The notes beneath the pieces were generated by a model. It was not told where the DNA came from and made no database searches. It was given only the letters and a program-made list of their open reading frames with translations. DNA of 64,000 nucleotides from Cyrtodaria siliqua (Eukaryota; Mollusca; Bivalvia; Adapedonta; Hiatellidae): assembly GCA_037043455.1 (NCBI GenBank), contig JAWPHD010011288.1, positions 21,330 to 85,329 on the forward strand. The letters are read 5' to 3'. The translations under genes and the position numbers were made by a program. Shown in pieces: positions 1 through 11,545 of this stretch (positions within the stretch are counted from its first letter, which is position 1; every line of letters starts with the position of its first letter).

Positions 1-521
1 GCAAACTGTAAACTCCATTGGTTTTAGTTATTAAAATGTTTACAAAGTTTCATTTAAGCAAAATATATCTTTTATTTTTAAGTCCTGCATCAGTTAGGCG
101 AGACGTGAATCCGCCGATTTCTTGTAATTTATTTGTAGTTGTAATATGAACTTATCTTGAAGGCCAGATAATCTTTTTCATGTATAAATTTACTTTTTGT
201 GATTCGACATTCCCATCGTTCGACATTTGTTTATTTATTTATAAAATAATGCTGTGCAACTGTCGACATCTATAATGTCAGTGATGTGCTATATCCAACT
301 TATGTGAAAGATACGGGTTTTCAACCCGGGGGTCAGGCTTTTATAGCCATTGTTAAAAATGAGAACCCTTATCTGGTATGCAAAAAATAATACTTGTTAT
401 ATATTCTTTTAATTCTGCCTTTATCAGAAATGTAAACAAAATTGTGCCAATTGCAGAGAGCATGAACTTTGATGACAAAGTGACCAATTTGATGTGACAT
501 CATTATAACTTAATGTTATAG
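1..521. other. No gene recognised
   Basis: AT-rich sequence with no long open frame, recognisable repeat end or RNA gene. Confidence 0.5.
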
Positions 522-828
522 GTTTTCAGCCCCATGTGGTTCATGGCTCAATAAAGGTCTTCATCATGACCCCTTCAGTGTTTCAGGTGCTATCTCACTC
601 AAATCACTAGAGCAGTGGCAGAAAACAATAAACGTGGCTCCAGCGTAAATGGGGTCTACAATAGAATATGCAGCAACTCTGCAGTTCTGCAGGTGAGAAG
701 ATTCTAGGCCCATTCTCCATATTTTATTTTGATGTAAATGGAGGATGAGCCTTGCATGTTCATTCCTGTTAGGCACCGTATAACCTTTCATGTGTTGGTG
801 TGCCTTAAAACCCAGTTCAATTCAATTC
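522..828 (-). repeat. Interspersed repeat family A, copy 1
   Basis: One of four copies in the window (also 3630-3835, 5867-6200, 11018-11428). The shared block runs from a CCCCGTGTGGTT-like end to GGGGTTTTAAGGCGCACCAA. A conceptual frame such as HLHQNKIWRMGLESSHLQNC recurs in all copies, but its length and breaks vary, so this is repeat sequence and not a gene. Class unknown. Confidence 0.75.
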
Positions 829-1316
829 ATATCTGCAAGCACTGACACACAGAGCAGAGTTTTTAGTCGATGAGTATCATTCGTTTGAAACAGAAAACAT
901 AAATATATATATACATGTATAGCTATATTTGTACATTGAATAAATTAATTTTAGAGAATTGTATATATATTTATATTAACTTCTGGTATGTGCAATAACA
1001 TTCACTTCACTGTATGCACATTTCCCACAGATGTTTGCAGATTAATGGGACACGGCAATCTTGAATTTTTTACCAAGCATTGAAATTAGCGTCTCAAATG
1101 ATTTATCCAGTGCAATCTCATTAAAATTAGACCCATTATCACGCTACGATACTGTAGCTGTAACAAGGATCTGACAACACTGCTTTGGAGGTCACGTCAG
1201 ATTGACCTTACGATTAGCCAATAAGATTTCAGCCTACAAAATCGCTCAGTATAGACTACTTCATTGCGCACATCCCGTTTCAGTCAAACACTTTGGAGCA
1301 GTCTACGCTAAGTATT

Positions 1317-1570
1317 GAAAGGGACAGTGTCCGTAACTTTTAGCTTATAAAACAAAAAATAATTATGTTGACAAACATCACACCCCAACCATTATTGAAT
1401 AGTTATAAAGTAAAACCAAGATTGTTCGACAGAATTCAATAGCGGTACAAAAAAAAAGGAAGTACCGCTTCGTGGGGTTGAACTCGTATCCCACACTAAA
1501 TTACACTCGCGAGTAATAATAATAGAACGTCGCAATAGCAGACCTCGCTACTGACTGAGCTAAACGGCCC
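1317..1570 (-). repeat. tRNA-derived SINE-like repeat, copy 1
   Basis: On the minus strand it starts with a tRNA-like head (GGGCCGTTTAGCTCAGTCAG, box A type; GAGTTCAACCCC, box B type), continues through a poly-T/TTGTACCGC segment and ends at AAGCTAAAAGTTACGGACA and GTCCCTTT. The copy at 21937-22180 has the same order. It is too diverged and extended to be a functional tRNA. Confidence 0.65.
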
Positions 1571-1616
1571 AGACACATTAAGTAAGACATACTATATAAA
1601 AATCCCTAATGTTGAA

Positions 1617-1868
1617 ATAATATCGGTAGAATATATATTTTTCTGATACAAATAGCAATAATATACAAATAGCAATAATCTCGGTAGAATATATATTTTT
1701 CTGATACAAATAGCAATAATCTCGGTAAAATATATATTTTTCTGATACAAATAGCAATAATCGCGGTAGAAGATATATTTTTCTAATACAATAGCAATAA
1801 TCTCGGTAGAAGATATATTTTTCTAATACAATAGCAATAATCTCGGTAGAAGATATATTTTTCAGGTA
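1617..1868. repeat. Tandem repeat, about 40-bp unit, about 6 copies
   Basis: Imperfect units containing CGGTAGAATATATATTTTTC and CTGATACAAATAGCAATAAT, inside the Mutator-like element. Confidence 0.85.
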
Positions 1869-2916
1869 CAAATAGAATGTTCCGAATGTTTTCAAAAAAA
1901 ATGACCGCTCCCATGATTTTCTTCGTATGCTTGATGTAAAACATGCCATTTAGTGCATTTCTTTGAATATAGCGTGCAATAACACGGCGACCTTGTTTTA
2001 TTTTATATGCGTTTTATGTGGATTTTTGTTTGTTCAGTTCATGCGAGCATCATCTGAAGTGCATATGAAATGCAGAATTTCATTGCTTGAATTTAACTGA
2101 TCTTCTCATGAATATTGATTTAAAAGATGAAAGGTCGATCTGACATGACCTCCAAGGCAGTGTTGTCAGATCCTAGAAGCGAAAAGTATCAAAGTGTAAT
2201 TAGTATTTGATTTTAATGAGATTGTATCCAGTATCATTTTGCACTTTAAACCTGCTTGTACATAATTAAATAACATTTTGAGTTATCATTGTTTGGTTTT
2301 ATTCTACCATATGTTTAAACATATTATTGTTGCAAAAAAATCAAGTTGTGTAGAAAACTTAAAGGATGCCTTGAGTTTTTAAAAAAATCGAGATTGGAGT
2401 GTGTTCCTTTAACATTCACTTGTGTCTGTAGGTCAGTAAATATTGCACATCAGCCACAGCTGTTTAAAGGTTAACATTCACTGTATTCATAGGTCAGTAA
2501 TATTTGTCTGCACGGCAGCCACAGATGTTTTAAAGTGAATATTTTTCATGCGCAAAAAAATGATAAAAGTTGTCTGGAACTGATTTTAGATGCTTAAATG
2601 TCAAAAGCCTGTTTTTCGAGACAGAAACTAACATCCTTACTGTTAAGATCTTGCACAGTGCAATTAGTCATCAGCTGGTATGGATGTACCATTGTAAACT
2701 GTCCTTCTGACATCTTGTATTGTCGTGACAAGCGGAACTGTCTGCGACCTCTCATTCAAATATTTGTTTTTATTGTTAACAATTACCACTTAAAATATAA
2801 TGCATGCATTAAAAGGTTAGTTGATGTACGTATTTATACGACGGTGTATATCAGAACATTCGGACGAATATATATATTAATTAGGTTTGCTTAAATACTT
2901 TCAGAAAGAACTTTAA

Positions 2917-3384
2917 AGGGACACATATCAATCTTAAAGTTATCAAGCACTCTAATTAGCGTTTCGATTTATTAATCCAGTATAATTTTGACTTTAAACT
3001 TGCTTGCATATAATAAAAAAATTTCCTTCAGTTTTCTTGTTTCTTCTTATTCTACCATAGGTTTAAATATATTATTGGTGCAATATAATCAACAGTTGGT
3101 AATCAACAGTTGGTAATCAATATAATCAACAGTTGGTAATCAACAGTTGGTAATCAATATAATCAACAGTTGGTAATCAACAGTTGGTAATCAATATAAT
3201 CAACAGTTGGTAATCAACAGTTGGTAATCAATATAATCAACAGTTGGTAATCAATATAATCAACAGTTGGTAATATGCTAAAATATTTGCTTTACCATAT
3301 AAATAATGATTGAACAAATGCAAGTAATGTAGAAAACTAACCGGACGCCACGTGTTTTAAAAAAATCAAGATTGCTGTGTCCCT
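2917..3384. mobile_element. TTAA-flanked MITE of the GGGACAC family, with internal array
   Basis: Starts AGGGACACATATCAATCTTA after TTAA and ends AAGATTGCTGTGTCCCT before TGAA, a decayed TTAA. Internal sequence matches the other family copies, except for an amplified segment at 3086-3272. Confidence 0.78.
3086..3272. repeat. Tandem repeat of ATAATCAACAGTTGGTAATC units
   Basis: About five composite units, each containing CAACAGTTGGTAAT once or twice, lying inside the MITE at 2917-3384. Other copies of this MITE hold a single unit. Confidence 0.88.
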
Positions 3385-3629
3385 TGAATGCCGTATTTCT
3401 AGAAGCATGTTACAAGCTTACCATGCCGTGCTTCTTGATTTACTTGCCCGCCAATGTTTAAACAGTTATTTGCATCTCGGACAATTTTAAATTTCTTTAA
3501 CAATAGACGTTCTACATGTTTATGTTTTGTTGGTGCTTTAGTTTGAATGTAACTTATTGTTTTTTAATTAATTTAAATGTTACTGTAGTGTTAGATTGAC
3601 TTTTGTTATTTGTTTGTAAAATTTAACAG

Positions 3630-3835
3630 TTAGTGGAAATGTGGCTGCATCGTAAATTGAGTGTCTACTATAGAATTTACAGCAACACTGCAGTTCTGCA
3701 GGTAAGAAGATTCTAGGCCCATTCTCCGTATTTTATCTTGATGTAAATGGAGGATGAGCCTGGCACGTTCATTCCTGTTAGACGCCATGTAACCTTTCAT
3801 GTATTGGTGCGCCTTAAAACCCCAATTCAATTAAC
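3630..3835 (-). repeat. Interspersed repeat family A, copy 2
   Basis: Shares the CTGCAGTTCTGCAGGTAAGA and GATGTAAATGGAGGATGAGC blocks with copies 1 and 3 and ends in the same GCGCCTTAAAACCCCAATTC edge. Truncated at its left side. Confidence 0.72.
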
Positions 3836-5866
3836 AGTTGAGAGGTCTTATAGTCCCTTATATCAGTTGTCAACAGTCTTTCTTGGGGTTATTCCATTAA
3901 AACATACATGGGACCCAAGGAAGGCAGTTTAATAAACATCTGTGGGTGAACCCCGTTTTGAAACTCAATTTTGGGTGGGTGTTCAATTTCAAAAGTGCCT
4001 TCATGGGGTCACATGTATGTTTTAATTGAATAGCCTTGTATTTAAAGTGAATATTCAGGAATTAGTCAGATTCAATAGATAGAAAATAGTTAACCACTAG
4101 TTTCGATTATAACGAAATCTTTTGTGTTTGTGTTTCACAAAAGAGCATCAGGAAAGCGTAAAAAAACTTGTCGGTGCTCTGACAAGTAAAAGCAAAAAGA
4201 ATGGTGGAATAAACCATTTATAACATTTTAAAACGGTTTGTGTTAGATTTTAACAAGGTGTTGTGCTTTGTGGAAGATTCTTATCAGATCAATAACGATG
4301 TAATATAAACATTTATTGACATCAAGACCAGACTTCCAGAGTTAGTTTGTCCTTCTCTATCACCAAGGTACAGAGACTATTCCTTTTATTGAAGTAGAAT
4401 TATCAGGATTTCCCCTCTGTATGTCATCCTGCTGGAGCTAGTGTTTCCACCTGTTAATACAAAAGTATCTCATGCTGCTCCTTAATGCTTTGACTCCCCC
4501 TATTTTATCCCTCACTGCCTGTTTTACCTAAAATGTACTGGACAACCCCCATATTATCCCTCTCTACTTGTTTTACCTAAAAGTTACTGGACTTCCCCAT
4601 GAAATCCCCACCCCAGCACCCACCCATGTTAGCTCTAGAAGTCACCATTATAAATACCGGGATTTCTTCCAGATACCCCAGAATCCACCCCTTTAATACT
4701 GCAATTCAACCATATAAAACGCAAATGAACAACTGCTATCAGTTACTCATTCGGAATGTACCTGCTCGGAATGTACCACTATATAACTATAGGCAGTGTA
4801 GTTGTTGGAGTCTTGTAACTGGTTATTGCAAAAATACTGTTCCGGTAATACATGTAATATTCATGATACCAAGAGAAATTTGAACATATGTCTCGTATTA
4901 CGCTATGTAGCCGGTTCTAAATTTCTGGTTGAAACATGACAGCTGTTGGTTTGATTAATGTTGACTAGTGACTAAAACCATGTTGGCGAATAATTTATAC
5001 GCCGTTACTTCGATTCCTAGGGTATTTGCCATTTCATGCTTTCTACCTCAGTTACTCATTCAGTTTGTTATTTATACTACAACAGACATAATATGCAACT
5101 ATTAGATCCAATATTTTCGTGTTCACATCCCCAATATTGTAGTTGGTTTTTATGCAGTTTATGAGCCAAATAAAAACTGTTTGGAATCCAGGGTCAAATA
5201 ATTTAACACTGTTTTTGTTTGCATTTTACATGGACTAGAGGCAATGTGGAAGCATACTGGGTGTCAATAATCCAAATACGAATAAAACAGTTATAATGTG
5301 TTTGTCAATGTATACTGAGGGAAAACAATATAGCAAGTTTTTGTTGCACCCTGGAAATAATACATTTTGATTGTAAAATCAAGAAACTACTGCCATTGAC
5401 ACAATATTTTATTAAACACACATCAATAACAGTCGAACATCTTAATGACGTAATGAATAAATGAATGTAGGGGTCGAACCCGTAAAGTCCCAAAATGTCA
5501 GTATATCTTGTATACAGTATTATTTCATCTAAAAAACATGCTAAACTTTTCTCCCTCAGTGTATATATGCCCTTTACTTGGGCCTATGATCCATTTTTTG
5601 TTTTGAATATACGTCTATTGAATTACTTGAACAAGTGTTACCAATATTAGCATCATATAAATTTATATTCATAATTTATATATTCATAATTTAACAACAA
5701 AAACAAGGGGAGTTGTGAAGTTTTTCATTCCAAACATTTTTATAAATAATTAAGCCAAAGTTAACATGCGGCTCAGTTCAGTACATAAGCACATTTTGTA
5801 TGAAAGCGAAGCACATTATGATGGTTTAATGTGTGTATGGATTAACACCAGTCACTCTTACAGATC
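3836..5866. other. No gene recognised
   Basis: About 2 kb of AT-rich sequence. Short open frames here lack any family resemblance or splice context. No repeat boundaries are obvious. Confidence 0.5.
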
Positions 5867-6200
5867 AGTCCCCGTGTGGTTGTCGAGGTAAAATACAACC
5901 ACTGCAGTCTCACAAACACAGGGGTTGGACCCCCCACCCCCGTTCATATTCATTTTGTCATTTTTTATCATGCTCGTTCAAGGTCTTTATCACGACTGCG
6001 TATGCAAATATGCCTTCATCGTAAATGGAGTGTTTACTATATAATTTGCAGCAACTCTGCAGTTCTGCAGGTAAGACGGTTCTAGGCCCATTCTCCATGT
6101 TTTATCTTGATGTAAATGGAGGATGAGCCTGGCAAGTTCATTCCTGTTATAGGCGCCATAAAACATTTCATGTGTGCGCCTTAAAAACCAATTCAATTCT
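5867..6200 (-). repeat. Interspersed repeat family A, copy 3
   Basis: The most complete minus-oriented copy, from CCCCGTGTGGTTGTCGAGG to GTGCGCCTTAAAAACC. Confidence 0.75.
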
Positions 6201-6853
6201 TACAGATCACCTCTAGTCCCTTTAAAAGTTATTTTTCAGAATGTTGTGGTTGCCATGCCAATGTGGGCTACTACTCTTTCTAGCAAGTGAAACAAACTGA
6301 TATACTAGTACATGCTTATGAGAGATTAACATTTTAAATTGTATATGTTTTAAGTTCTGCAATCTGTGTATCTAGAGATTAATCACTCAAGTACGGTATA
6401 GAAATAGTTTATTCAAGCTTTAGATTTCAGGAAATAATGTCAACCGTCTATTGGTTTGAGTTCATTATGAAAAACTAGTTTGTTCTTGTTTACATAAAGC
6501 TATACAGGTGCATAGTTATGGCTGAGACGTTTCTTTCGGACGGTGCGATTACTATATGCACCTGAAAATGCCGCCCTTCGGGGACATAAAAAGGCAGAAA
6601 TCAACAAATAAGTAAACATTATAGAATGAAAAAGCTCAATCTGATGATTGAACCAAATCCAGTATCAATGCAGAATACCTCAAGTCTGCATTACTTAAAA
6701 AGTTAGTGCTTTCACACAATATAACAATTTCCAGTACGGCGATTTTCCATCCATGTTGTTCAAGTTACAATTGTGTTAGTGTTTATTTACCATCATTGCA
6801 TATACCAAATAAATAATCCTTTTAAGATAAATTATTTCTTTGTTCATTGGATT
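6201..6853. other. No gene recognised
   Basis: AT-rich spacer before the 30-bp array; no supported feature. Confidence 0.5.
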
Positions 6854-7901
6854 ACCAATGCCTCGTCTTCTAGATTGCTCGGTACCAATGCCTCGTCTTC
6901 TAGATTGCTCGGTACCAATGCCTCGTCTTCTAGATGGCTCGGTACCAATGCCTCGTCTTCTAGATTGCTCGGTACCAATGCCTCGTCTTCTAGATGGCTC
7001 GGTACCAATGCCTCGTCTTCTAGATTGCTCGGTACCAATGCCTCGTCTTCTAGATGGCTCGGTACCAATGCCTCGTCTTCTAGATGGCTCGGTACCAATG
7101 CCTCGTCTTCTAGATTGCTCGGTACCAATGCCTCGTCTTCTAGATGGCTCGGTACCAATGCCTCGTCTTCTAGATTGCTCGGTACCAATGCCTCGTCTTC
7201 TAGATGGCTCGGTACCAATGCCTCGTCTTCTAGATTGCTCGGTACCAATGCCTCGTCTTCTAGATGGCTCGGTACCAATGCCTCGTCTTCTAGATGGCTC
7301 GGTACCAATGCCTCGTCTTCTAGATTGCTCGGTACCAATGCCTCGTCTTCTAGATTGCTCGGTACCAATGCCTCGTCTTCTAGATTGCTCGGTACCAATG
7401 CCTCGTCTTCTAGATTGCTCGGTACCAATGCCTCGTCTTCTAGATGGCTCGGTACCAATGCCTCGTCTTCTAGATTGCTCGGTACCAATGCCTCGTCTTC
7501 TAGATTGCTCGGTACCAATGCCTCGTCTTCTAGATGGCTCGGTACCAATGCCTCGTCTTCTAGATTGCTCGGTACCAATGCCTCGTCTTCTAGATGGCTC
7601 GGTACCAATGCCTCGTCTTCTAGATTGCTCGGTACCAATGCCTCGTCTTCTAGATGGCTCGGTACCAATGCCTCGTCTTCTAGATGGCTCGGTACCAATG
7701 CCTCGTCTTCTAGATGGCTCGGTACCAATGCCTCGTCTTCTAGATTGCTCGGTACCAATGCCTCGTCTTCTAGATTGCTCGGTACCAATGCCTCGTCTTC
7801 TAGATTGCTCGGTAACCAATGCCTCGTCTTCTAGATGGCTCGGTACCAATGCCTCGTCTTCTAGATGGCTCGGTACCAATGCCTCATCTTCTAGATGGCT
7901 C
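6854..7901. repeat. Highly homogeneous 30-bp minisatellite, 35 copies
   Basis: The unit begins ACCAATGCCTCGTCTTCTAG and ends GCTCGGT. Copies are essentially identical except for one site that is T or G (GATTGCTC or GATGGCTC). One inserted A near 7814 shifts the last three copies. Because 30 is a multiple of 3 and the unit lacks stops in several frames, four long artificial open frames cover it on both strands; none has support as a gene. Confidence 0.97.
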
Positions 7902-8343
7902 TGATAGAAACATTCAACAAATTAACACCAAAACATTTGTTTGAACAGCATTTTTGAAACCAAGGTTCAATGAAGCTAATCAATTATCAGAGCCCAATGT
8001 TTAGCTCTACAGGCCATAGACAATAGCAGTACATCTGGTGGCATGGGGTGCGTCAGCAGAAGATTCTCTAAAACCGCTCGGCCAATTTTACTTAAATTTC
8101 ACTCTAAAACCGCCCAGCCAAGTTTACTCAAATTTCACATGGCTGCTCCTAATAAGGCTGGGACCTTTAAATACAGAAGAATTTTGTCTTTTGTAATCGT
8201 GAAAAATAGCTAACACCTTAAAAATACTCTTCTCCAGAACGGCAAGATAGATTTTGAAAAAATTTAAGAGCTTATGGGATGCCGAGTTGTCCGTTGTCTA
8301 TCTGTCGTTAACATCAGCCCTGTGAACATAATAGAGACTTCAG
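7902..8343. other. No gene; short local duplication
   Basis: Contains a roughly 45-bp imperfect direct repeat around TCTAAAACCGC (8066-8145). No coding signal. Confidence 0.5.
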
Positions 8344-8850
8344 TATGAATCAGATCTTTACCAAACTTTGTCAGGGTCTTTATATCACCAAACTTGGTCC
8401 GAGTCTTTACATCACCAAACTTCGTCAGGGTCTTTATATCACCAAACTTTGTCAGGGTCTTTATATCACCAAACTTCGTCACAGTTTTTATATCACCAAA
8501 CTTTGTCAGGGTCTTTATATCACCAAACTTTGTCAACAGTCTTTATATCACCAAACTTTGTCAGGGTCTTTATATCACCAAACTTTGTCAACGGTCTTTG
8601 TATCACCAAACTTTGTCAGGGTCTTTATATCACCAAACTCTGTCAGGGTCTTTATATCACCAAACTTTGTCAACGGTCTTTACATTACCAAAGTTTGTCA
8701 GGGTCTTTATATCACCAAAGTTTGTCAGGGTCTTTATATCACCAAAGTTTGTCAGGGTCTTTATATCACCAAAGTTTGTCAGGGTCTTTATATCACCAAA
8801 CTTTGTCAGGGTCTTTGTATCACCAAACTTTGTCAGAGTCTTTATATCGA
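8344..8850. repeat. 27-bp minisatellite, about 19 copies
   Basis: The unit contains TTTGTCAGGGTCTTTATATC and ACCAAAC. A lone unit occurs 1 kb away at 9886-9915. Open frames across it are artefacts of the 27-bp period. Confidence 0.95.
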
Positions 8851-9171
8851 TGAAAGTTTGAAAACCAGCCAGATCGGAATAGTAACGTCAGAGATACGGC
8901 CCTTGTTTTACTGAAAAGTGCCGTATTCTGCATTGTGAACACTACCGCCTTCATTTTGTATTTGATCTTTACCAAACTTGGCCAGATTGTTGATATTAAT
9001 GAAAGCTCAGACAAGTACGAAAAGGAGCTGTATTGGAATAATTAACTTCCTGTTTAGCTAGAATGTCACCATATATGCACAAAATCATGAATACACAGCA
9101 AGTGAGGTCATGTGTTAAAAACCGACTTCTTAAATACTACTTTTATTCTGTTCTTAAGTTTCAAGCGGTCC

Positions 9172-9641
9172 CGTGTATTGGAGTCTATCCTCCAGCGCAT
9201 GTATTGGAGTCTATCCTCCAGCGCATGTATTGGAGTCTATCCTCCAGCGCATGTATTGGAGTCTATCCTCCAGCGCATGTATTGGAGTCTATCCTCCAGC
9301 GCATGTATTGGAGTCTATCCTCCAGCGCATGTATTGGAGTCTATCCTCCAGCACATGTATTGGAGTTATCCTCCAGCACATGTATTGGAGTCTATCCTCC
9401 AGCACATGTATTGGAGTCTATCCTCCAGCACATGTATTGGAGTCTATCTTCCAGCACATGTATTGGAGTCTATCCTCCAGCACATGTATTGGAGTCTATC
9501 CTCCAGCGCATGTATTGGAGTCTATCGTCCAGCGAATGTATTGGAGTCTATCCTCCAGCACTTGTATTGGAGTCTATCCTCCAGCACATGTATTGGAGTT
9601 TATCCTCCAGCACATGTAGTGGAGTCTATCCTCCAGCACAT
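9172..9641. repeat. 26-bp minisatellite, about 18 copies
   Basis: The unit contains GTATTGGAGTCTATCCTCCA and GCGCAT or GCACAT. Single unamplified relatives of the array edges are at 10980-11012 and 11425-11545. Confidence 0.95.
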
Positions 9642-9936
9642 TAAAGAACCGTAGGTATCAATATTATAGCAAGACTTGATTATTTCATTCGACCTACAGT
9701 CCCTGATTACAGTAGGAGTAAGGCAGAATTCCCAGATCTCTATATCCTTCCATCTCCGGGGTTCCTTGAAATAACGCAAGAGAATACGCTGACGAGGTGT
9801 TATTATATTATATGTTCTCACCCCAAAGTGGGAGAACATGAAGTTTTAAAGTAGCTATCCCGCCAAATAACGGCATGGGCCTTTGTCAGGGTCTTTATAT
9901 CACCAAACTTTGTCAAAGTTACACCACAAAACAGTT
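9642..9936. other. Flank of dispersed repeat; no gene
   Basis: AAAGAACCGTAGGTATC and the following 120 bp resemble 11440-11545, so this is the same dispersed repeat. A single 27-bp unit of the neighbouring array lies at 9886-9915. Confidence 0.55.
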
Positions 9937-10385
9937 TTATCAAAACTATTGAGGTGTTCAGGTCATATAATAATGTATATTTGCCGATAAAAAGTAAAGA
10001 TTTATAAACCGGTTCTTAAAATACCTGTAATTGAATGTGCGTAAAATAATTTAGGAGTCACTAACTCTTAATTCGACGCTCCAGTATTGGGGTTTAACCG
10101 GGCTGTATCATGTCTATATAGTTTGGATTCTCAAAATATGCAAGTTATATATATATATATACCTTGTCAGTAGGTTTAGAAATGGTGTACAGGTTTTGTA
10201 AAATTGGCTGTTGTTGGCAGGATAGCTATTCCCCAAGAATAAGCCAAATTTTACATTGTTTCTTAACCTTCTGACAACGAGATATATATATATATAACTT
10301 ATTTTGAAAAAACAAACTCTATAGATAAAATATAAAAGGCTTTAACCAGCCAGACCAAACCCCAAAACTGGCGTTGAATTAAGCG
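9937..10385. repeat. Interspersed repeat E, copy 1, with inverted second half
   Basis: Shares GTGTTCAGGTCATATAA, AACTCTTAATTCGACGCTCC and TTTGGATTCTCAAAATAT with 60712-61030. Its right part (10262-10385) is an imperfect inverted copy of its left part, around two (AT)n tracts, giving a fold-back about 330 bp long. Confidence 0.72.
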
Positions 10386-10765
10386 CGAGATGTTGCTTCT
10401 TAAATTACCTCTCATGAACAGACTATACAATCGAGTCTATATTATTCTAAATCTCTTGGTTATGTTTGTTGTTTCCAAAAGATCTCCATCAGTATTAACA
10501 TCTACACTCGTTTGTTTAGTGCAGCAGTGTGGCAGCTGTAGTCTCCCCGTGCTACGAATCAGTAGCGTTATTTCTACTGGTCCCTTGGGATCGTGCCCAA
10601 TAAAGGTGGGTAGAATACCAAGCCGGTGCTAGTGGGCGTGAGAGATATTGCTTCTTTAATTACCTCTTATGAACAGTCTCTATAAAACCGAGTGTGCTAC
10701 TTTATTCTCTAGGCTGTGTTTGTTGCTTCCAAAGGAATTCCCTTATCAGTATTTATTACCAACTC
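10386..10765 (+). repeat. Interspersed repeat D, tandem dimer, copy 1
   Basis: Two units about 250 bp apart, each containing CTCATGAACAGACTCTATAA-like sequence and GTTTGTTGCTTCCAA. The same dimer arrangement is at 34525-34910. Confidence 0.75.
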
Positions 10766-11017
10766 ATAATTCATTTTACACACATTCAATCTGGTATTTT
10801 AAGAACCCGTGAAAAAAAACTACTTTTAATTGGCACATATACATTATTATATGACCTAAACACCTGGATAGAGATTCTTGAAATGACGAAATGTCCACTT
10901 AAAGCTGATAATTTAAATGTCATAACTCTATTATATCCCTTTCGATGATGTTAATCATCTCAAGTGGAAATAAACCAGGTGGTCCCGTGTATCGGTCTAT
11001 CCTCCGAGCACATTAGA

Positions 11018-11428
11018 ATTGAATTGAATTGGGGTTTTAAGGCGCACCAACACATGAAAAGGTTATATGGCGCCTAAAAGGCATGAACAGGCCAGGCTCA
11101 TCTTCCATGTACATCGAGATAAAATATGGAAAATGGGCCTAGAACCTTCTCACCCTGAACTGCAGAGTTGCTGCAAATTCTATCGTAGAAACTCCATTTA
11201 TGCTGGAGCCACGTTATTGTTTTTCTGCCACTGCTCTTTTGATGCGAGCGAGATAGCACCTGAAACAATGCAGGGATCATAATGACCTTTAATGAACATG
11301 AACAAAAAATGATAAAATGAACATGAATTTGGGGGGATTCTACCCCTCTGCCTACCCCTCCAAAGGGATCTGCAGTGGCCGTATTCTTTGCCCCGTGACC
11401 AAACGGGGCCCCCGGCAACCACACGGGA
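11018..11428 (+). repeat. Interspersed repeat family A, copy 4
   Basis: Plus-oriented copy, from GAATTGGGGTTTTAAGGCGC to AACCACACGGG. It appears to sit inside another dispersed repeat whose halves flank it (10980-11012 and 11425-11545). Confidence 0.78.
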
Positions 11429-11545
11429 CTCCGAGCACGTTAGAGAACCATAGGAATCTATTCGATAATAAGAGTATGGCAGGGTCCCGGATTCCTATGT
11501 ATCCTTTCCCTCTCTCTGGGGTGGCTTTAAATAACCTATACTGTG

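Larger units (their letters stand above)
1113..2224. mobile_element. Mutator-like TIR element (9-bp target duplication)
   Basis: Inverted ends begin CAATCTCATTAAAA and remain similar for about 100 bp (1113-1215 against 2135-2224). Flanks are TATCCAGTG and TATCCAGTA, an 8/9 matching 9-bp duplication, as made by Mutator-like transposases. No transposase is present: the interior holds a tRNA-like repeat (1317-1570) and a tandem array (1617-1868). A 101-bp relative is at 42645-42745. Confidence 0.75.
1046..2408. mobile_element. TTAA-flanked MITE of the GGGACAC family, interrupted by another element
   Basis: The left end is TGGGACACGGCAATCTTGA after TTAA (1042-1045); the right end is an inverted counterpart before TTAA (2409-2412). 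Sister copies lie at 2917-3384, 39608-40311, 49590-49723, 52225-52884 and a partial one at 63196. It is split by the element at 1113-2224. Confidence 0.75.

Noticed and set aside
564..791. Small protein shared by four loci (HLHQNKIWRMGLESS...)
   Set aside because: The frame travels with an interspersed repeat and differs in length and integrity between copies.
6773..7904. Four long open frames on both strands over the 30-bp array
   Set aside because: They are a by-product of a stop-free unit with a period divisible by 3; composition and strand symmetry give no coding evidence.
8264..9654. Repetitive frames across the 27-bp and 26-bp arrays
   Set aside because: Tandem repeat artefacts on both strands with no unique sequence or splice context.
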